Source: Aphidius gifuensis (Eukaryota > Arthropoda > Insecta > Hymenoptera > Braconidae). From it: DNA of 64,000 nt. A model generated the notes under the pieces. It saw only the letters and a program-made list of their open reading frames with translations. It had not been told where the DNA came from and searched no databases. Every line of letters starts with the position of its first letter. The first letter of the stretch is position 1. Positions 35,041 through 49,200 of the stretch are shown piece after piece. The stretch is taken from positions 682,001 through 746,000 of the forward strand of contig NC_057789.1 in assembly GCF_014905175.1 (NCBI RefSeq). The letters are read 5' to 3'. A program made the position numbers and the translations under genes.

Positions 35041-38000
35041 AAAATATACTTTATATTTTATTTAATATCTTTTTCCCTAGATATTTTTATTTTATTTTTT
35101 TTACATTTTTAAATTTATCGATAAAGCAATTTTTCTTGTCTCATTATATTCCATTATCATATATTTACATTGCATAATTTTGATCTAAAATAAAAATAAG
35201 AAAAAATAATAAATCATAAAGTTTTTATTTTTTATTTTTATAAAAATTTTCATCTTGAATTTTTTTTTTATTTTTTTTTTTAGCCAAATAATGAATATAT
35301 ATTTTAATTTATGATTTTTTATCTTCATGCTTTATGAAGAAACTTTTTATAAAAATTTTAACGTTAAAAGGATTTTTTTTTTTTTTTTTAAATTTGTATA
35401 TATTTTTATCTTGTATGTCAATAAATTTATATCAAAAAAAAAAATAAATACATTTTTTTAAATATTGTTTAAAATAAAATTCAAAAAAAAAAAAATAAAA
35501 AATATATACAAAAAATAAAAAAAACAAAATAAATAATGAAAATTGAAGGAAGCTTGAAAAACGAAAATAAAAAAAAATATATTCCAACTCATTGAAAGGG
35601 TGTGTATATAGATTTTTATTTTTTTTTTATTACATTATGCGTAGATCTATATTTTATCTTTTTTTTGTATATGTACCACCAAGAAGTTGAGCAACCCTGT
35701 TAAAAAAAAATTAAAAAGAAAAAAAATAAAATAATGCATTATTCATACTTCACTCGCGATTCTGTTCGGTGCGAAGTCTTTTCCACCCCTCGGGTAACCC
35801 TCTATCAGCCCTCCCTAAAATCCTCCCTTTCGCCAGCCCTGTTTAACAACCCCCCTTATAACCATTTTCTCGTTCGTCCATGAGTACTCCTCTCTCTCCC
35901 TATATTTTTATTTTTATTTTTATGTTTTTTCATTTTATTTTTCCACCCTTCTTTTTCTTTTCCACCCTCAAAACCCACCCCATCTCCCTTTCACCCTCTC
36001 ACCCTCTATTCGTATTGTTACTTGTATTATTAGAGGTAACTTTTATACCTCGTTATTTATGCGATGATTATTTCCAAGATTTTTTTTTTCCTCTCATTTT
36101 CCATCAAAAAGCCTCTTTTATTCATTTTCTTAAGTTTTATTATTTTCCTTTTTGTTTGATGGAAAATTTAAAATGTTTTTAAAACATCAAATTATGTATT
36201 ATTTTAAATAAAAAATAATTTAAATTAGTATGATTATTATCATTGTTATTTTAATTACAAATAGGGTGAATAATCAATCGATTTTTTTTTTTGTTTTGAA
36301 TATATTATTTTTAAATAAATTATAATAATGTTGAAAGGAAAATTAATTTTATTCTTTTTAAATGATAATTTATTTTTGCATTTGTATTTTCTTTTTTTTT
36401 TTTTATGATGATAATGTCTCTGAATATTTTTGTACAATATTCTCAAGTTACATGAGTTTTTATGTGCTCGTTGTAAAAAATCCAGATAATACCATCGAAT
36501 GGATTTTTTTTAAAAAAATTATTTTTATCCTTTTTAAATATTTTATATTTTACGAGGACATATATTTTATCATTGATTCAAAGTTTCAATTAATATATTC
36601 ATATTTTTTTTGTAAATATTATTTTTTTTTATGTTTATTTAACATTGTTTTTTCAGTTTTAATTATTTCTCATCACGATATAAAAAAATTTCCATTTTTA
36701 CTGGTATTTTTATTTATTTTTTAAATATTTCATGAAATAATTTTTTTTGCTCTCTCTTGCTCTCCTTCTTTTTTCTCTCTCGATGTACACATGTGATGGA
36801 ATATTTATTCAAACTGAGTTATATTAAATTTACCAAGAATTTAATTTTAATGTTTTTATTATTTTTTTTATGATTTATTTTTTAGTTTATTAATTTTTAT
36901 AGTTGTGTGTTCATTTATTATTTAAAGTCAGATGGATTTTTTTTTTATCCAAGTATGAAATGACATTTAAAAAAATTAATTCAAACAAAATATTTAAAAA
37001 AATTAATTACTCAATATTAAAACATTACAAAAAAAATTTTATCAATTTTTTAAACTCCCAATTATTGCTGCAAATACATTGTTGAATTTTTTTTTCTTTT
37101 TTTTAATTGGCCATCTAACTCCCCCCTTTTCCACACCGATGCATGATCCTTAGGGGATGTGCAAAATTATGCATAGTAAATATTATTTTTCACTTCAAAA
37201 TACAAATTTTTTTTTTTTCTAATAATTCAATTTTCAAAAATAGTTTTCTCAAATTTATCTAGACAAAAATTAAATTACAAAAGGTTATTTTGACCTTCCA
37301 TCAAAGCTTAACGTTGTTGATATATATTTTTTTTTTTTTTTGGTTTTCTTGTGATCCTATGATCCTACGAACCCATGATCCTTTTATGCAAATTTTGAAA
37401 TACACTAAAAAGGGTTTTAATTCGGGTCATTTTCTACCTCAATTATTTTTGTTTGGACCCTAAAATATAAGTGCTAATTGAAGGCTAAAAATGATAAGTG
37501 ATATCAAAATAATAATAATTGTATTTTGGTAAATGAAAAATAAATATAATAATTTATAAATGGAAATAAAAACGACCAGTCAAGTGTTACATTGTAAACA
37601 AAATGAAAAATTTATTATCTTTTTTTTTTATTTTGTAAATATTTACATATTTTTTTAATAATTTAAAATTAAATTAAACAATATGAATTATGAGTTTTTT
37701 AAAATTGATATAAATCAAGCAACGAGTGGATAAAATTACCATGTATATTTCAATTTTAATTTACAACCCTCAGAATTATAAATATTATCCAATTTGAAAA
37801 TTGTATTTTTGAATTATTTATTATTTCATATTTCAATTTAACGATAAATAAATTAATTTTTTTTTCAAATTTAATTTATCATTAGTTATTTTGTTAAATG
37901 TTAAAAATATAAATTCAAATGTATAAATGTTGTAAATATATTAAATTTGAAGCCTTATTATTTTAAAGAAATTATTTAAATTTTTCAAACAAGTGTTACA

Positions 38001-38300
38001 CATTTATATTGTGACAAGAATTTTGATTTGACTTTGACACATGACGCAGGTGTTTGAAAGCAGGAAGAAAATATTAAATCTAACATCAGATAAATTTTTT
38101 ATTAATATATTTATTTTTAATTTCAGTTTAACTGACATCAGAGTGACAGATCTCAGCTGTCTCATAAAGAAAAAATTAAAATTACCAGTCAATTTAAATA
38201 GTATAATTAAAATTGAACAAAAAGTTGGTTTATCATTTGAATTTGTTAAATGTATGGTCATTAATATCTTTAGCAAAAAATTCACACTCAAAATATTCTT
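35041..38300. other. Non-coding AT-rich stretch
   Basis: T-runs, CT-rich patches (35740-36010) and no supported frame. It looks like intronic or intergenic DNA. Confidence 0.4.
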
Positions 38301-38304
38301 CTAT

Positions 38305-38935
38305 TATAAAAAAAACAGTCGTCATCGATAATTATGGGAGAGAAATAGATAGAATAGAATAGGTGTGGGTTGCATTATCTTTTTTTTCAAAAAAAATAAA
38401 AACAGATGTCAAGTATTTGAGGCAAATATTTCCCGGCATAGACCAAGTGCGTCTTTCACGTGGTCTATGCTAGATTAGATTTGCTCCAAGAACATTTACA
38501 TCAACCAAGTCAGAACGGAGCACTAGGGAAAATATTGATTCATCTTAAAAATTTGCGAAAAATGTATCACCCTACATGTATTAGAACTCGAGATCTCAAA
38601 CACCGTAGGCAGGGCTCTTGCTGACTTAACCATCAGCTCACTCGATAAACAATGAATTATAAAAATTAGCCTTGAATTAAAAATTAGTTTATTACTTAAT
38701 ATTATTTTTTTTATTTTCAACATTAATATTTTTGATTACATGATTTTTTTAATTTATCATTATTATTTTTCAATGTCAATAAATTTAATTTTTTTTTAAC
38801 ATTAATATTTTGTATTTTTTTTTTAATTTTATTTTCAGTATTAATTAGATTAATGTGGATTTAAATAAAGAATAATTTAAATAATATTTATCCGGTTTTC
38901 ACAAACATATAGTCGAAAAATAAAAAATTTAATGG
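38305..38935 (-). repeat. tRNA-related dispersed repeat, copy 2 (extended)
   Basis: Homologous to 60545-61065 over its whole length. It shares CAGTYGTCATCGATAATTATG on the left, the stem-loop region around 38410-38495 (GGCATAGACCAAGTGCG ... GGTCTATGCTAGATTAGATT), the tRNA-like head at 38578-38646 (minus strand), and ATATTTATCYGGTTTT plus CATATAGTCGAAAAA on the right. Length is about 600 bp, so the tRNA-like head lies inside a larger unit. Confidence 0.7.
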
Positions 38936-41900
38936 TAATTTGTTTATTATTTATTAATTAATAAATTTAAAGATATATCAAAATGTTTTTAATAAATAAA
39001 AATCATACAAAAATCACACAATAAAAATAACCACTAAGTAAAAAATTAATTATTTTTTTATTCAAGATTTTAATTAATTATATTCAATCAAAATTGAAAG
39101 TGTTTTTTAGAGCTATATTTTTTAAATATCATTCTATTAAAAGAATAGGTTTATTTTATATTTAACAGTGTAAAAACAGTGTAAATTTTTATTGGAAAAT
39201 TATTTATTTCAAGATGATTTGTAAAATTTAAATTTTGAAAATACATTTAGTCAAATTTTCTTCAGGATTATTGACAGTGTTTTTTAATACTCAGTCGGAA
39301 TCACAAAATAATAGTAAAAAAAATTATAAAAACAATTGTCTAATAAATTTAAAAAAAGCCCGAATAATTATTTCGAAACAACAATTTTAAAAATATTTCT
39401 TAAAAATGATTCTGTTTTTTTTATATCAAAGAAAAAACATGTGCACTAAGATAGATAACATTTTGAAAAAAAAAAAAAAAATAACAAACAATCTTATTTT
39501 AAAATTAAAAAATAGCAAAGAAAAAAAATTTGTTTTTTGCTTGGTTAAAAAAATAATATTCTTGTGAAGAAAAAAAAAAATAATGATGATGTTTTGGGTA
39601 ATGTTTTTTCCTTAAAAATGTGATTCAATGTGTGCCTTTTTAGACAAGATCAAAGAAACTTTTAATGGAAGCTATGTAACTATATTGAAGATGTGACACA
39701 CATGTCTTATACTTGCTTGATGAAAATATATTTATATGTGCAATGATAATAATTGTAATAATACCAAGACATATTAGAAAAAAAATAAAAAAAAATATTC
39801 TTTGAAGATTATCATGAATATAACTCTATTCATGAAAATTAATCGTTCAATATTATCAAGTAAAAAAGATTACTTTGATCAAAGAAATGTTTTTTTTTTT
39901 TCTTTTGCTTTTTTCTAAATCGAACCAATACATTTCAATTTAACTTGTAGCCTGGTTATTCTACCCTTCTTTTATCATCATAAAATGCCAATAAGAATTT
40001 TTCATAGAATCTTGAAGACGATCATAAATTGAACAAAATATAATAATAAAAAAATATAAAATGAAAAAATATCGTTGAAGAGGAGTAAATTTTCAAAAGA
40101 AATAAAGATAAAGTATATTTAAATGAATGAAAAGAAAAAAAAAAAAAAAATTGCACATATATATTCAACGATAACAGAGAAGAAAAATGAACAAAAAAAA
40201 AAAATAAATATATCTTTGAAAATATATGTATTCTCTTGTCTACCTTGGCTACATTTTATTGGCTCTTTTTTATATATTTATTTATTTATATCACCCCTTC
40301 GACGATGCATTCACGGGATCAAAGAGCAAGTGCGTGAGAGGGAGGGACTCTTGTGGGTGGTAGCACAAAGAGGGTGTACCATCAGTTCAAATGAAATTGG
40401 AAACGCGATTGAAATGGCTTGTAATTTTTCTCCCATATATATACTTTTTTTTTATTTTTAAATTTTTCAAAACAGAATCAAAAAAAGAAAAAAAAAAAAA
40501 AAAATTAAATTACATTATAAATGTTAAATAAATAAATAAAATTAAATTAAATAGAAAAAAAAAAAAATATAAGTAAAGTATGTCTTTTATTTTTTCATTA
40601 AAAAAAAGCTTTATAAATAAAATACTAAAAAATAAAGATAAATTTAATAAAATATAAATTAAAAAAAAAATAAAAAAAAATAACTATTTTTAAATGTGTG
40701 TGTGTGTGTCGGCTGTAAAATCTATTTCGTTTTAAGTTGATGTTGAAATTGAATGTTTTGTAGTTGTATATATATGTAGAAGAGTTAAAATGGGCGATAG
40801 ATGAAAAAAGAGGTGGTGGTAGTAAAATTGGGGTGTTTACCAAAAAGAAAAAGAGTATGAGAATATTGAAGAGGGAAAAATGTTGGTAGGGGAAATATTT
40901 CTCCTCTTCTCAAAATCACATTTATCAGACTGCATATATACAAGGGGGGTTGGGTGAATGTACCTCTTGGTTAGACGGGGGTTGGATTGAGGGAAATCAA
41001 GGGGAGAGATATGTTAACGTTGTGTGTGTATATGTGTGTGTGTTGTGTTTTGGCAGGTGGAGAATTCGCGGATATTGATTCCCGTGGGTGATGCGCGCGC
41101 GACATTATTTTTATATGTCTGTGTTAAATTTTCCAACAATACAACTGTACTTTATTTATTAACTCTATTTTTTTTTTTCTCATTAATAATTTTAGCTATT
41201 TATCATCATTATCATTGTCATCATAATTGTCGGCATCATCACTACAAATTTCGTTTTATTTTACAAATATTTTTAAGAGACGTGCAGTGATGATAACACA
41301 TCGACATGAATTTTTTTTTGATTCGTTTTTTTGCTCTATTTTTCTTCTCCTCTCTTCATCACGTTAAAATATATATTTTTTAAAATTTACCTTCCCCGTT
41401 ATATGAAAAAAACGCCACTGTAATATCCATATATAAATAAATTTTCAATTAATAAAATAATTTTATTATTTCCTTTTTTTTTTTTCCAACAAACGTTAAG
41501 TGTAAAATTTAATTATAAAATAGTAAAACTTTTTTTCAAGATAATATTTTTAATAGGTTTATAATAAAATCATTATTATATGTAATTTATCTTGACACTA
41601 ATGGATCTATTTTTTTTTTCAAATTTTTAATCATCTTAAAAACAAAAAACAAAGAAATTAAGTAGATAAGAAGATGAAACTAAATTTTCCATTAAACAAG
41701 ATCAAAGACTATACACATTAATACATATTTATACAGTATCTTAAAATGAAGAAGAATAATGAGAGTAAATATATAGTAAAAAAAAAAAAAGTAAATTCTA
41801 AGCCAATAATAAAACATGTACTTGAGAAAATACGTGGGGGATAACGTCGTAAGAATAAAAATGAAAAATAAAAAAATAAAAATAATATTGTCCCAGGTCA

Positions 41901-44900
41901 CGTATAGTTGAAAAATCGATATGGGTCAAAGGACAATGACAAATGACACTGAGTCAATAGTGATAAATGAAGATGATAAAATAAAAGCTTCACACAGATG
42001 ATTGAACAACGTATATTTATATAAAAAAAATATATAAAATAAATAAAAATAAAAAAAGGGTTGAATTTTCATTTGAGAAGAAAAAAAAAGAAAAAAAAAA
42101 TACTGAATGGGGTATCACGTAATGTAGTATCCACAAGTGAGATAAGGATGATAATAAGGGTGGCATATATATCAAAGAAAAAATAAAAAAAAAAAAAAAG
42201 TCCAAATAAAAGATTGGATAAAAGTGAAAGTGGTGAAAAGCAAAAGGGCAGGATGAAGAACGAGTCAAGCAGCAGGCAAGCAGTCAAGCATCTTGGTACT
42301 CAAGAGATAAAAAAAAAAAAAAAAAGCAAGTAAAGAAAAAATTTATAAAACTGAAAGAGAGAGAGAGAGACAAAAGTGGCAAGATTGGTTCCAAGACAAG
42401 TCAAAAGAAGTTGTGAATAAAGAAAAATATTTTCAGAATTTTAGCTGCAAGTGGGACAAACATTGCTCAACATTTTGGCATCAATGGTTGACCCTGGATG
42501 TTTAAAATCACTTGGTTTATCTGTTGAGTGTATATGAGAATGATAAAATGAATTTAAGTGTGTGTGTGTTGTGAGTGAGAATGATAAAATATACTCATGG
42601 GGAGAACCAAAAGCTCCCACAGCATGTAAACTTAATGTAAGCATTGAAGTAACTATACAACTCACCAAACACACCAGTGTACTTTGGTGTAATCGTATTG
42701 CAATGTGGGTACTTTTACTTTGCTTACTTTGGTGCCTTTATGTCTAGTCTTGAATACACACGTGGTATTTTATTGTTGTTATCATTATTTTTTTTTTTTT
42801 ATATATATCCAACACCAGCGTCTTTATATATTGTCAAACCATTCTCATTTTTCTCTCATTTTATTCGCACTTGGTTGGTTCAGTTGTGTGTGGTGCCTTC
42901 TGGCATTTTATATGTATTTTTTTTTTTTTTTTCTCTCACTTACTTTTACTCACTTGTGTTTTTTTTTTTTTTTTACTTACTTTGTCTTTTTGCTTTGCTC
43001 ACTCACTCGTTTACACTCACAATCGTTTGAGGTAGTTTCATGAATGAAAACTCTACACGTGGCTATATATGCCACTTTACTTTTAACACGTGATTTTAAT
43101 ATTATTATTACTTTTTTTTATTATATATTGTGTGTTTTTATTATTTATATTGAGATATTTATTTGTTTTTGGTCGTGGCATAATTTTATTGTGGTTTTTT
43201 TTCGTTTTTTTTGTTGGAAATTTTGGAAAGCTAGTTTTAGGCTGATGTTGCTTGACTTGTACTACTTGAATATTTAATTTAATAATAAATATTTTTAAAT
43301 TTTACTAAAATTATCATAAATTAAGTGTATATTTAAATTAATGTATTTTTTTTTTATTTATATCCATGTAAATTCAAAAAACAAAAAAAAGCTCGTCTGA
43401 CATTATTGACTTGTACTACTTAATTTTCTCATCTATCAATTTCCACTCGTAAAATTTTTTTTAGTTAAAAATTTATAAATATAATTAAATAAACAAATTA
43501 AATAAAACAAATTAAATTATTAATAAACAATTTTGTCTATTTAATTTAAATTATTAACAAAAAATAAAAATAAATTTTTTCTCTTTTTTTTACACATTCA
43601 TAAATAAATTTTTTTCTTCAATAATAAAAAAGCTCATGTGTCACTAGTAAACAGACAAATCTCCAGCACAAATTATCCTAAAAAAAAAGTATATCCATTT
43701 TTTTTATCAATAATAAAACCATTGTGACATTTTTTCTAAATTTCCAAACAAATATTTTTTTCATCAGCACTTACGCATATTTACCTTCAATCTACTTTTA
43801 TAATTTAATCAAAAATTTTCCACTATGATATAATCATAATTTGTGTAATTTCATTTGATTAATTTTCCACTGAATAATCATTAAATTTGTCTAATCTATA
43901 TCGCTGTAACTACTCAATGCCTAACACAACTAAAATAAAAAAAAAAAAAACAATTTAATTAACAGAAAATAATTTTTATCATATCAAATTATAATTTTTT
44001 TTTTCAATTAAACTTTTAATCCTCATTACATAAAAAAAAAAAACTAATTAATCAACTTTAATTGCTGTAATTAAATTCGTATATTACGTGTACGAAACTA
44101 CGTTGTAACAAAGTTGTTATTAAACTCGAAATTGTTGGCATTACATGTGTATGTGTAAATGAATATATGTGTGTTGGTAAAATCGTTGAGATAGTAATGA
44201 ATTATCGATCGTAGAAGATACTTTGTCGGGTGAGGTGGGCCAGAGGGAGGCAAGGGGTGAAGGGGGGTGGCAAAGAGATAGAACGAGGTTTCGGTGGTTT
44301 GGTATAATTACATTCTATCACCACGATGATAAATAATACACAGAAAAAAAAAAAAAATATACAAGAAAAATAATCATCCAAGAAAAGATAAAAAATAAAG
44401 TCCTTTTTTTTCATAATAAAATAATATATAAGAAATATAAAATTAAAATTTATTATCAAATGAAAAATAAAATTTTTCTTTTTTTTTTTTTTTCATTATC
44501 AAGATAATATATTGAAAATGAAAAATTTAATTTTCTTTTTCAAAGTATAAAGTAAAGTTAAAAAAAAAAAAAAAAAAAGTATATATGGATATAAGAAAAT
44601 GAGGGGGATGTTAAGGGGTTGATAGAAAAAAAAAAAAAAAAAAAAATGAAAATATATTTTTCGACGCGGGCTATTCTTAAATGTGATATTAACTGCGCAT
44701 GAAAGATTGGACGAATCGTGAGGTAGAAAAGTCAGACAATAAAGTGAGATGAAAATGGCGAGACGTTGGTGGTGTTGTTGGTGGTAGTGATGGTTTTATA
44801 TAAAATGGGGGATACAGAATGAAGAAGAGTGGTGGATGATGGTAGTCTAGATGGTGATGGTGGTGGTGGTGGATTTTAGTTAACTTTTTAAGAGGGGATA

Positions 44901-46213
44901 AAAAGTACATCCCCGCGCACATTTTCAAGCAAGGTGACTAGCCAAGCAGCAGCACCACGCATATCGCGCACACAAGACGACAAAAATTTTCTAAAAATAC
45001 ACAAAAACTGAATTTAAATATACATGTATATTTTTACAGTTTATTAAATTAAAAAAAAAATTAAACTAGCCTCCGTATAAAAAAAACAATTAAGCCTAGT
45101 GTTGGGATATAATAATTTCGAAATAAAAAAAATTTCCACACTTTTTTTTTTTTTTTTTCCCACCTTTTTTACTCTCTCTTTTTCTATGTCTGTATAATTT
45201 ATTTGGACTTGATTACTTACTTAATAATAGTGTTGATAAAAAAATAAATAATTTTTTTATTTTTGTTTACTAATGATTTAATAAAAAAATTTGTTAATTT
45301 GTTGATTTCGATTGTGTGATTGCGTTAGATTGCCGCGTGTCACTCGACACGTTGCTTTATAAATTTGTATACACGTGTGAACTTGACTTGTCATACAAGG
45401 GATTTAACTTGTCAGTGATATTTATCCTTGACATATACATGGATGTTAATGTGTTTTAATATTGTCATTAAATAATCAAATATACATTTTTTTTTGTGTG
45501 ATTAAAACTGGTGGTTTTATATATTTTAATTTTATTTTTATTCATGTGCTCACAAATTGGATAATATTATCATAATTAATGTGAATTTTTTTAATTTGTG
45601 TTGTTGGTTTAAATAAGGTCAATGCTGTATACTTGAATATATTTTTGAATTTATATTTTTAAAAAGATAATTAAAAAAAAGGATTGTATTCTTTTTTTTT
45701 TTTTCAACTCTTTTTCGTGGTATCTGATTTAAAGACTTTGTTGAACTGTCGATATGTACATTCTAACATGTGAATTTATTCAAGGTCATTTTAAATATCA
45801 TTAATTACTTGAAACTCTTGATATTTTTTTATAATAATTAAAACTTAACTAACAATAAAAAAAAGGCAAAAAAAAAACAGTGAAAAAATTAAATTATTGT
45901 ATTTTTAAAAACAGTGAAATTAAAATAGCAAAAAATATTAATTAAAACTAAAGTGCAAGTGTAGAAAATGAGTGACAATATAACTTTAATAAAATTACAT
46001 TTATTCAGGTAAAATTGTGTTAGTGTATGTGTGTTGGAAATAAAATAAACAAAAAAAAATTTAATTAAAAAAAAACGTGAAAAGATATTTAAAAAATATT
46101 TAAGAACAAATTAAAAATAAAATTAGTCAACGGGGAACTAATTATTATAGACAAGGTTTAGAAGAATATAAAAAAAATATAAAAAATCAAAAAGGAGACA
46201 ACAAGAGGACAGC
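38936..46213. other. Gene-poor stretch, possibly upstream and 5' UTR of the gene starting at 46214
   Basis: Homopolymer-rich with CT/GA tracts and simple repeats. Patches of higher complexity occur at 40290-40430, 40890-41110, 42420-42750, 44690-44990 and 45310-45400. The last contains a dyad CGTGTC-ACTC-GACACG next to CTTTATAAATTTG and a CACGTG E-box. None gives a family-recognisable frame. They would fit promoter or 5' leader sequence. Confidence 0.35.
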
Positions 46214-46288
46214 ATGGACGCTGGATACTCGATGCTAAGTGGTGACCTAGACGTTTGCAGGATGTTTGATCAGTACGCGTACAAGGTC
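46214..46288 (+). CDS. First coding exon of a long-intron gene, identity unknown
   Basis: ATG at 46214 in the context GACAGCATGGACG opens MDAGYSMLSGDLDVCRMFDQ followed by YAYK. Then comes AAG/GTCAGC, a usable but non-consensus donor. Codon use is far richer in G and C than the surroundings (GGACGCTGGATACTCG, GACGTTTGCAGG), which suggests selection on the peptide. Read without splicing the frame stops two codons later, so splicing into a distant exon is required. This looks like an isoform-specific N-terminus of a regulatory gene with a large intron. I cannot name it. A tiny in-frame candidate next exon lies at about 57757-57786 (LDESLMDQTF, after TTTTTTTAG) but is weak. Confidence 0.5.
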
Positions 46289-49200
46289 AGCTAACAGTCA
46301 ATCTATCTAAATATATATATATATTTATTTTTTTAAATTATGGTATTGATGTTGATAAATAATAAAATATATATCTTATTATTAAAAATAAATTAATATA
46401 TTCCTGGCACGCATTTGTGCGTTACGCGTTGCGAATATAAAATACGTTTCGATCTAGTGGATCCGTTTTGTGGCCTAATTGTCGTTCGGCTTTACTGATT
46501 TTGAATTAATATATAATTTTTTTATCATTATAAAATTATAATGTACTGTTTATTTTAAAATATTAAATATACATTAATTATTTTTTAATCTAAAAGCAAT
46601 AGCAAAAAAAGAAATATTCGAATTTTGTTTTTTAAAAAATTCATACTTTTTTTTTTTCAAAATTAAATTTCATATTTTAATGTAATTATTTGAAAAATTT
46701 AATATTGCATTAATATTTGCCTATTTTTAATTAATTTAAATTTTCATTTCAATTTATTGCAAAAAAAAAAAATATTTATTTACATAATTTTTTTATTAAA
46801 TTAAATTTCTATATAGAAAAAATTTTTTTAAAATTTTTCTAATTAGAGATCCAATTTAATTTAAAATATAAAATGATAAAAAAAAAAAATTGAAAATAAT
46901 CAAATATCCGTTGAGTGCTCGAGAAATGAATTTTTTTTTTTTTTTTTTTTTTTAAATTGAAAATTCATTTTTATATTTCATCATGGAGTAAATTTATAAA
47001 TTTTTTTTTCGTGAAAGTATAGTAATATTTTTAATAATTTTTTAAATCAGATATACCCAGTTGTGGTAATTTTTTTTCCATCCAATCGTCTCTTTGACAT
47101 TCAAATGAAAAAAAAAAAAAATTATTATTTGCATAATCAATAACTCCCATCGAAAAAAAAAAATAAAAAAAAAAAACCAATTTCCAGCGTAAATGAAAGA
47201 AAAATTTACTTATTCAGTAAAAAAAAAAAAAAAAAATAACAATAATTACATTTAATATTTAAATTATAAATTATAGAAAAATTCAGCCTCAAAATATTAT
47301 AAATATTTTAAAAAAAAAAAACCCAAACGTACGAATAATTCACGTGAAAAAAAAAATATTGACAATAATAAATGACATTTTGTCACGTACAATATTTGAA
47401 TTTTCATTTGTGCATAAATATATAAAATTAAACGTAAAAAAAAATAATAAAAATAAACGTCTTTTATTGATGTTTGCACGCGAGCAACAAACGGGGTTTA
47501 CAGTCTTCATATTTAGTATACATATACAAATACAAAAAATGCATAAAATAAATAAAATGCATAAAATGTATGCCCCAAGCAAACCGACAAAACGATACGC
47601 ACACGCAATCCAGATTTTGTCAAGACTAAAAAGCCAAAAAAAAAAAAAAAATTTGATAAATAAAACAAGAAAAATTATACATTATTTTTTTTTATTTTTA
47701 AATTGAATCAAATATTGTTGTTTCAATTTGTTTATGGTTCAAATCTCGGGGCTGATTCATCATGCATCTGTCGACGTGACAGAAAAAATTTTATTCAAAA
47801 TGAATTATAATCAATTCGTTCATTTAAATCAAGTTTTTCTCTTGAAAGTCAATTTTTTTTTTGTTTGAAAAAAAAACATTTGCAGGGTTACTAATGACGA
47901 TGAAAATTTGCACAATGGTGGATGTACACAGGCTCGTTTATCACTCGAAAAAGAACTGTTTCACCACACTTGCTGACTGACAATAAAAAATAAAAATCAA
48001 AAATGTTTTTTTTAAAAAAGCAACAACTCGTGATTGATAGTTGAGTTTAGCTTCATTAATAACAGAAGCTACACACTTGAATTATATATTAATTAAAAAA
48101 AAAAATAAATTTGAAAAAAAATACTGAATGATTTAACTAACTGTTATTTGATGATTAAAAAAATTTAGTAATAAATGGAGGAAAATATTAATATAAATTT
48201 TTTTTTATTTTCCAATATCTCAAGACATAAATTGAATTCTCCAGGCAATCTCAAAGGTCACTGAACGTAAAAAAATATAAAAAAAAAGTAAATTAAAATA
48301 GTAATGAAAATACAAAAAAAAATATAAACTAAATTTTCGTTGAAAATGCAATTTTCTTTTCGTAATATCACTCAGTTTGCTAATACATTTATACAAATGT
48401 ATCTATAGATGTTAACTCAGCTTTCGTAGCAATGACCTCGCTATTCATTTTATATTATTTATTTTTTTTTCATCCCCCAAAGTTTTGTTTTTTACATTTT
48501 GCATCATACATTTACATTTTTATATGAGCTTTTTTTTCATTTTTTTATTTATTCTACAGATGAAGCTAAACAAAAAGTAACATTGCATATAAAAGAAGTC
48601 ATAAAAAAGTTGAATAAACGTAGATTGAAAGAGCATAACGAATATATATTGAAGTGAAAATAAATTAATGCTACTGGTGAAAAAAAAAAATTTTTTTAAA
48701 TGGCAAAAATGTAATTAAAAAAAAAAGATAAATTTTAATTTTCACGAGTACTTTTGTGAAAATTGTTTTTTTAAATGTATTTTTTCAATAGGAAAAAAAG
48801 TGTATGAATCATCAAATTGTTAACAAAAGGACGTAAATGCCAAAAAAAAAAAAAAACAAAAAAAATAAATATAAATTAAAGCTAGAAAGGCCTATCTCCA
48901 AATGATTAAATATTTTTTCTCTAATTTCAACAAAAGCTCGTGGAGTTAAGCCCTTTTTTCCATTAATAAAAATTGAAAAAATTGCAAATAACAAAAAGGC
49001 TTATGTTTTTGTATATAAGACCTTTTAAAATTCATTTTTTTTTTCATGAAAATATTTTAAATTTATAATGAACATTGACAAATTAGAGAAAAAAAAAAAA
49101 TTGAGCTTTTTTGTTAATTTTCGCAAGGACAAAATTGAAAATCAAAAATTAAAAAAAAAAAAAATAGATTATGATATTAGACACTGTAAAAAATTTAATT

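Noticed and set aside
42017..43043. Several Phe/Leu-rich frames resembling membrane proteins
   Set aside because: They arise from T-runs, show no recognisable topology or conserved motif, and overlap on both strands.
47341..47706. 120-codon plus-strand frame rich in Lys, Ile and Asn
   Set aside because: Composition is what random AT-rich DNA gives; no motif, and A-runs dominate.
47740..47775. Possible tRNA gene because of GGTTCAAATCTC
   Set aside because: Only a B-box-like string is present; no acceptor stem, A box or anticodon arm can be folded from the flanks.
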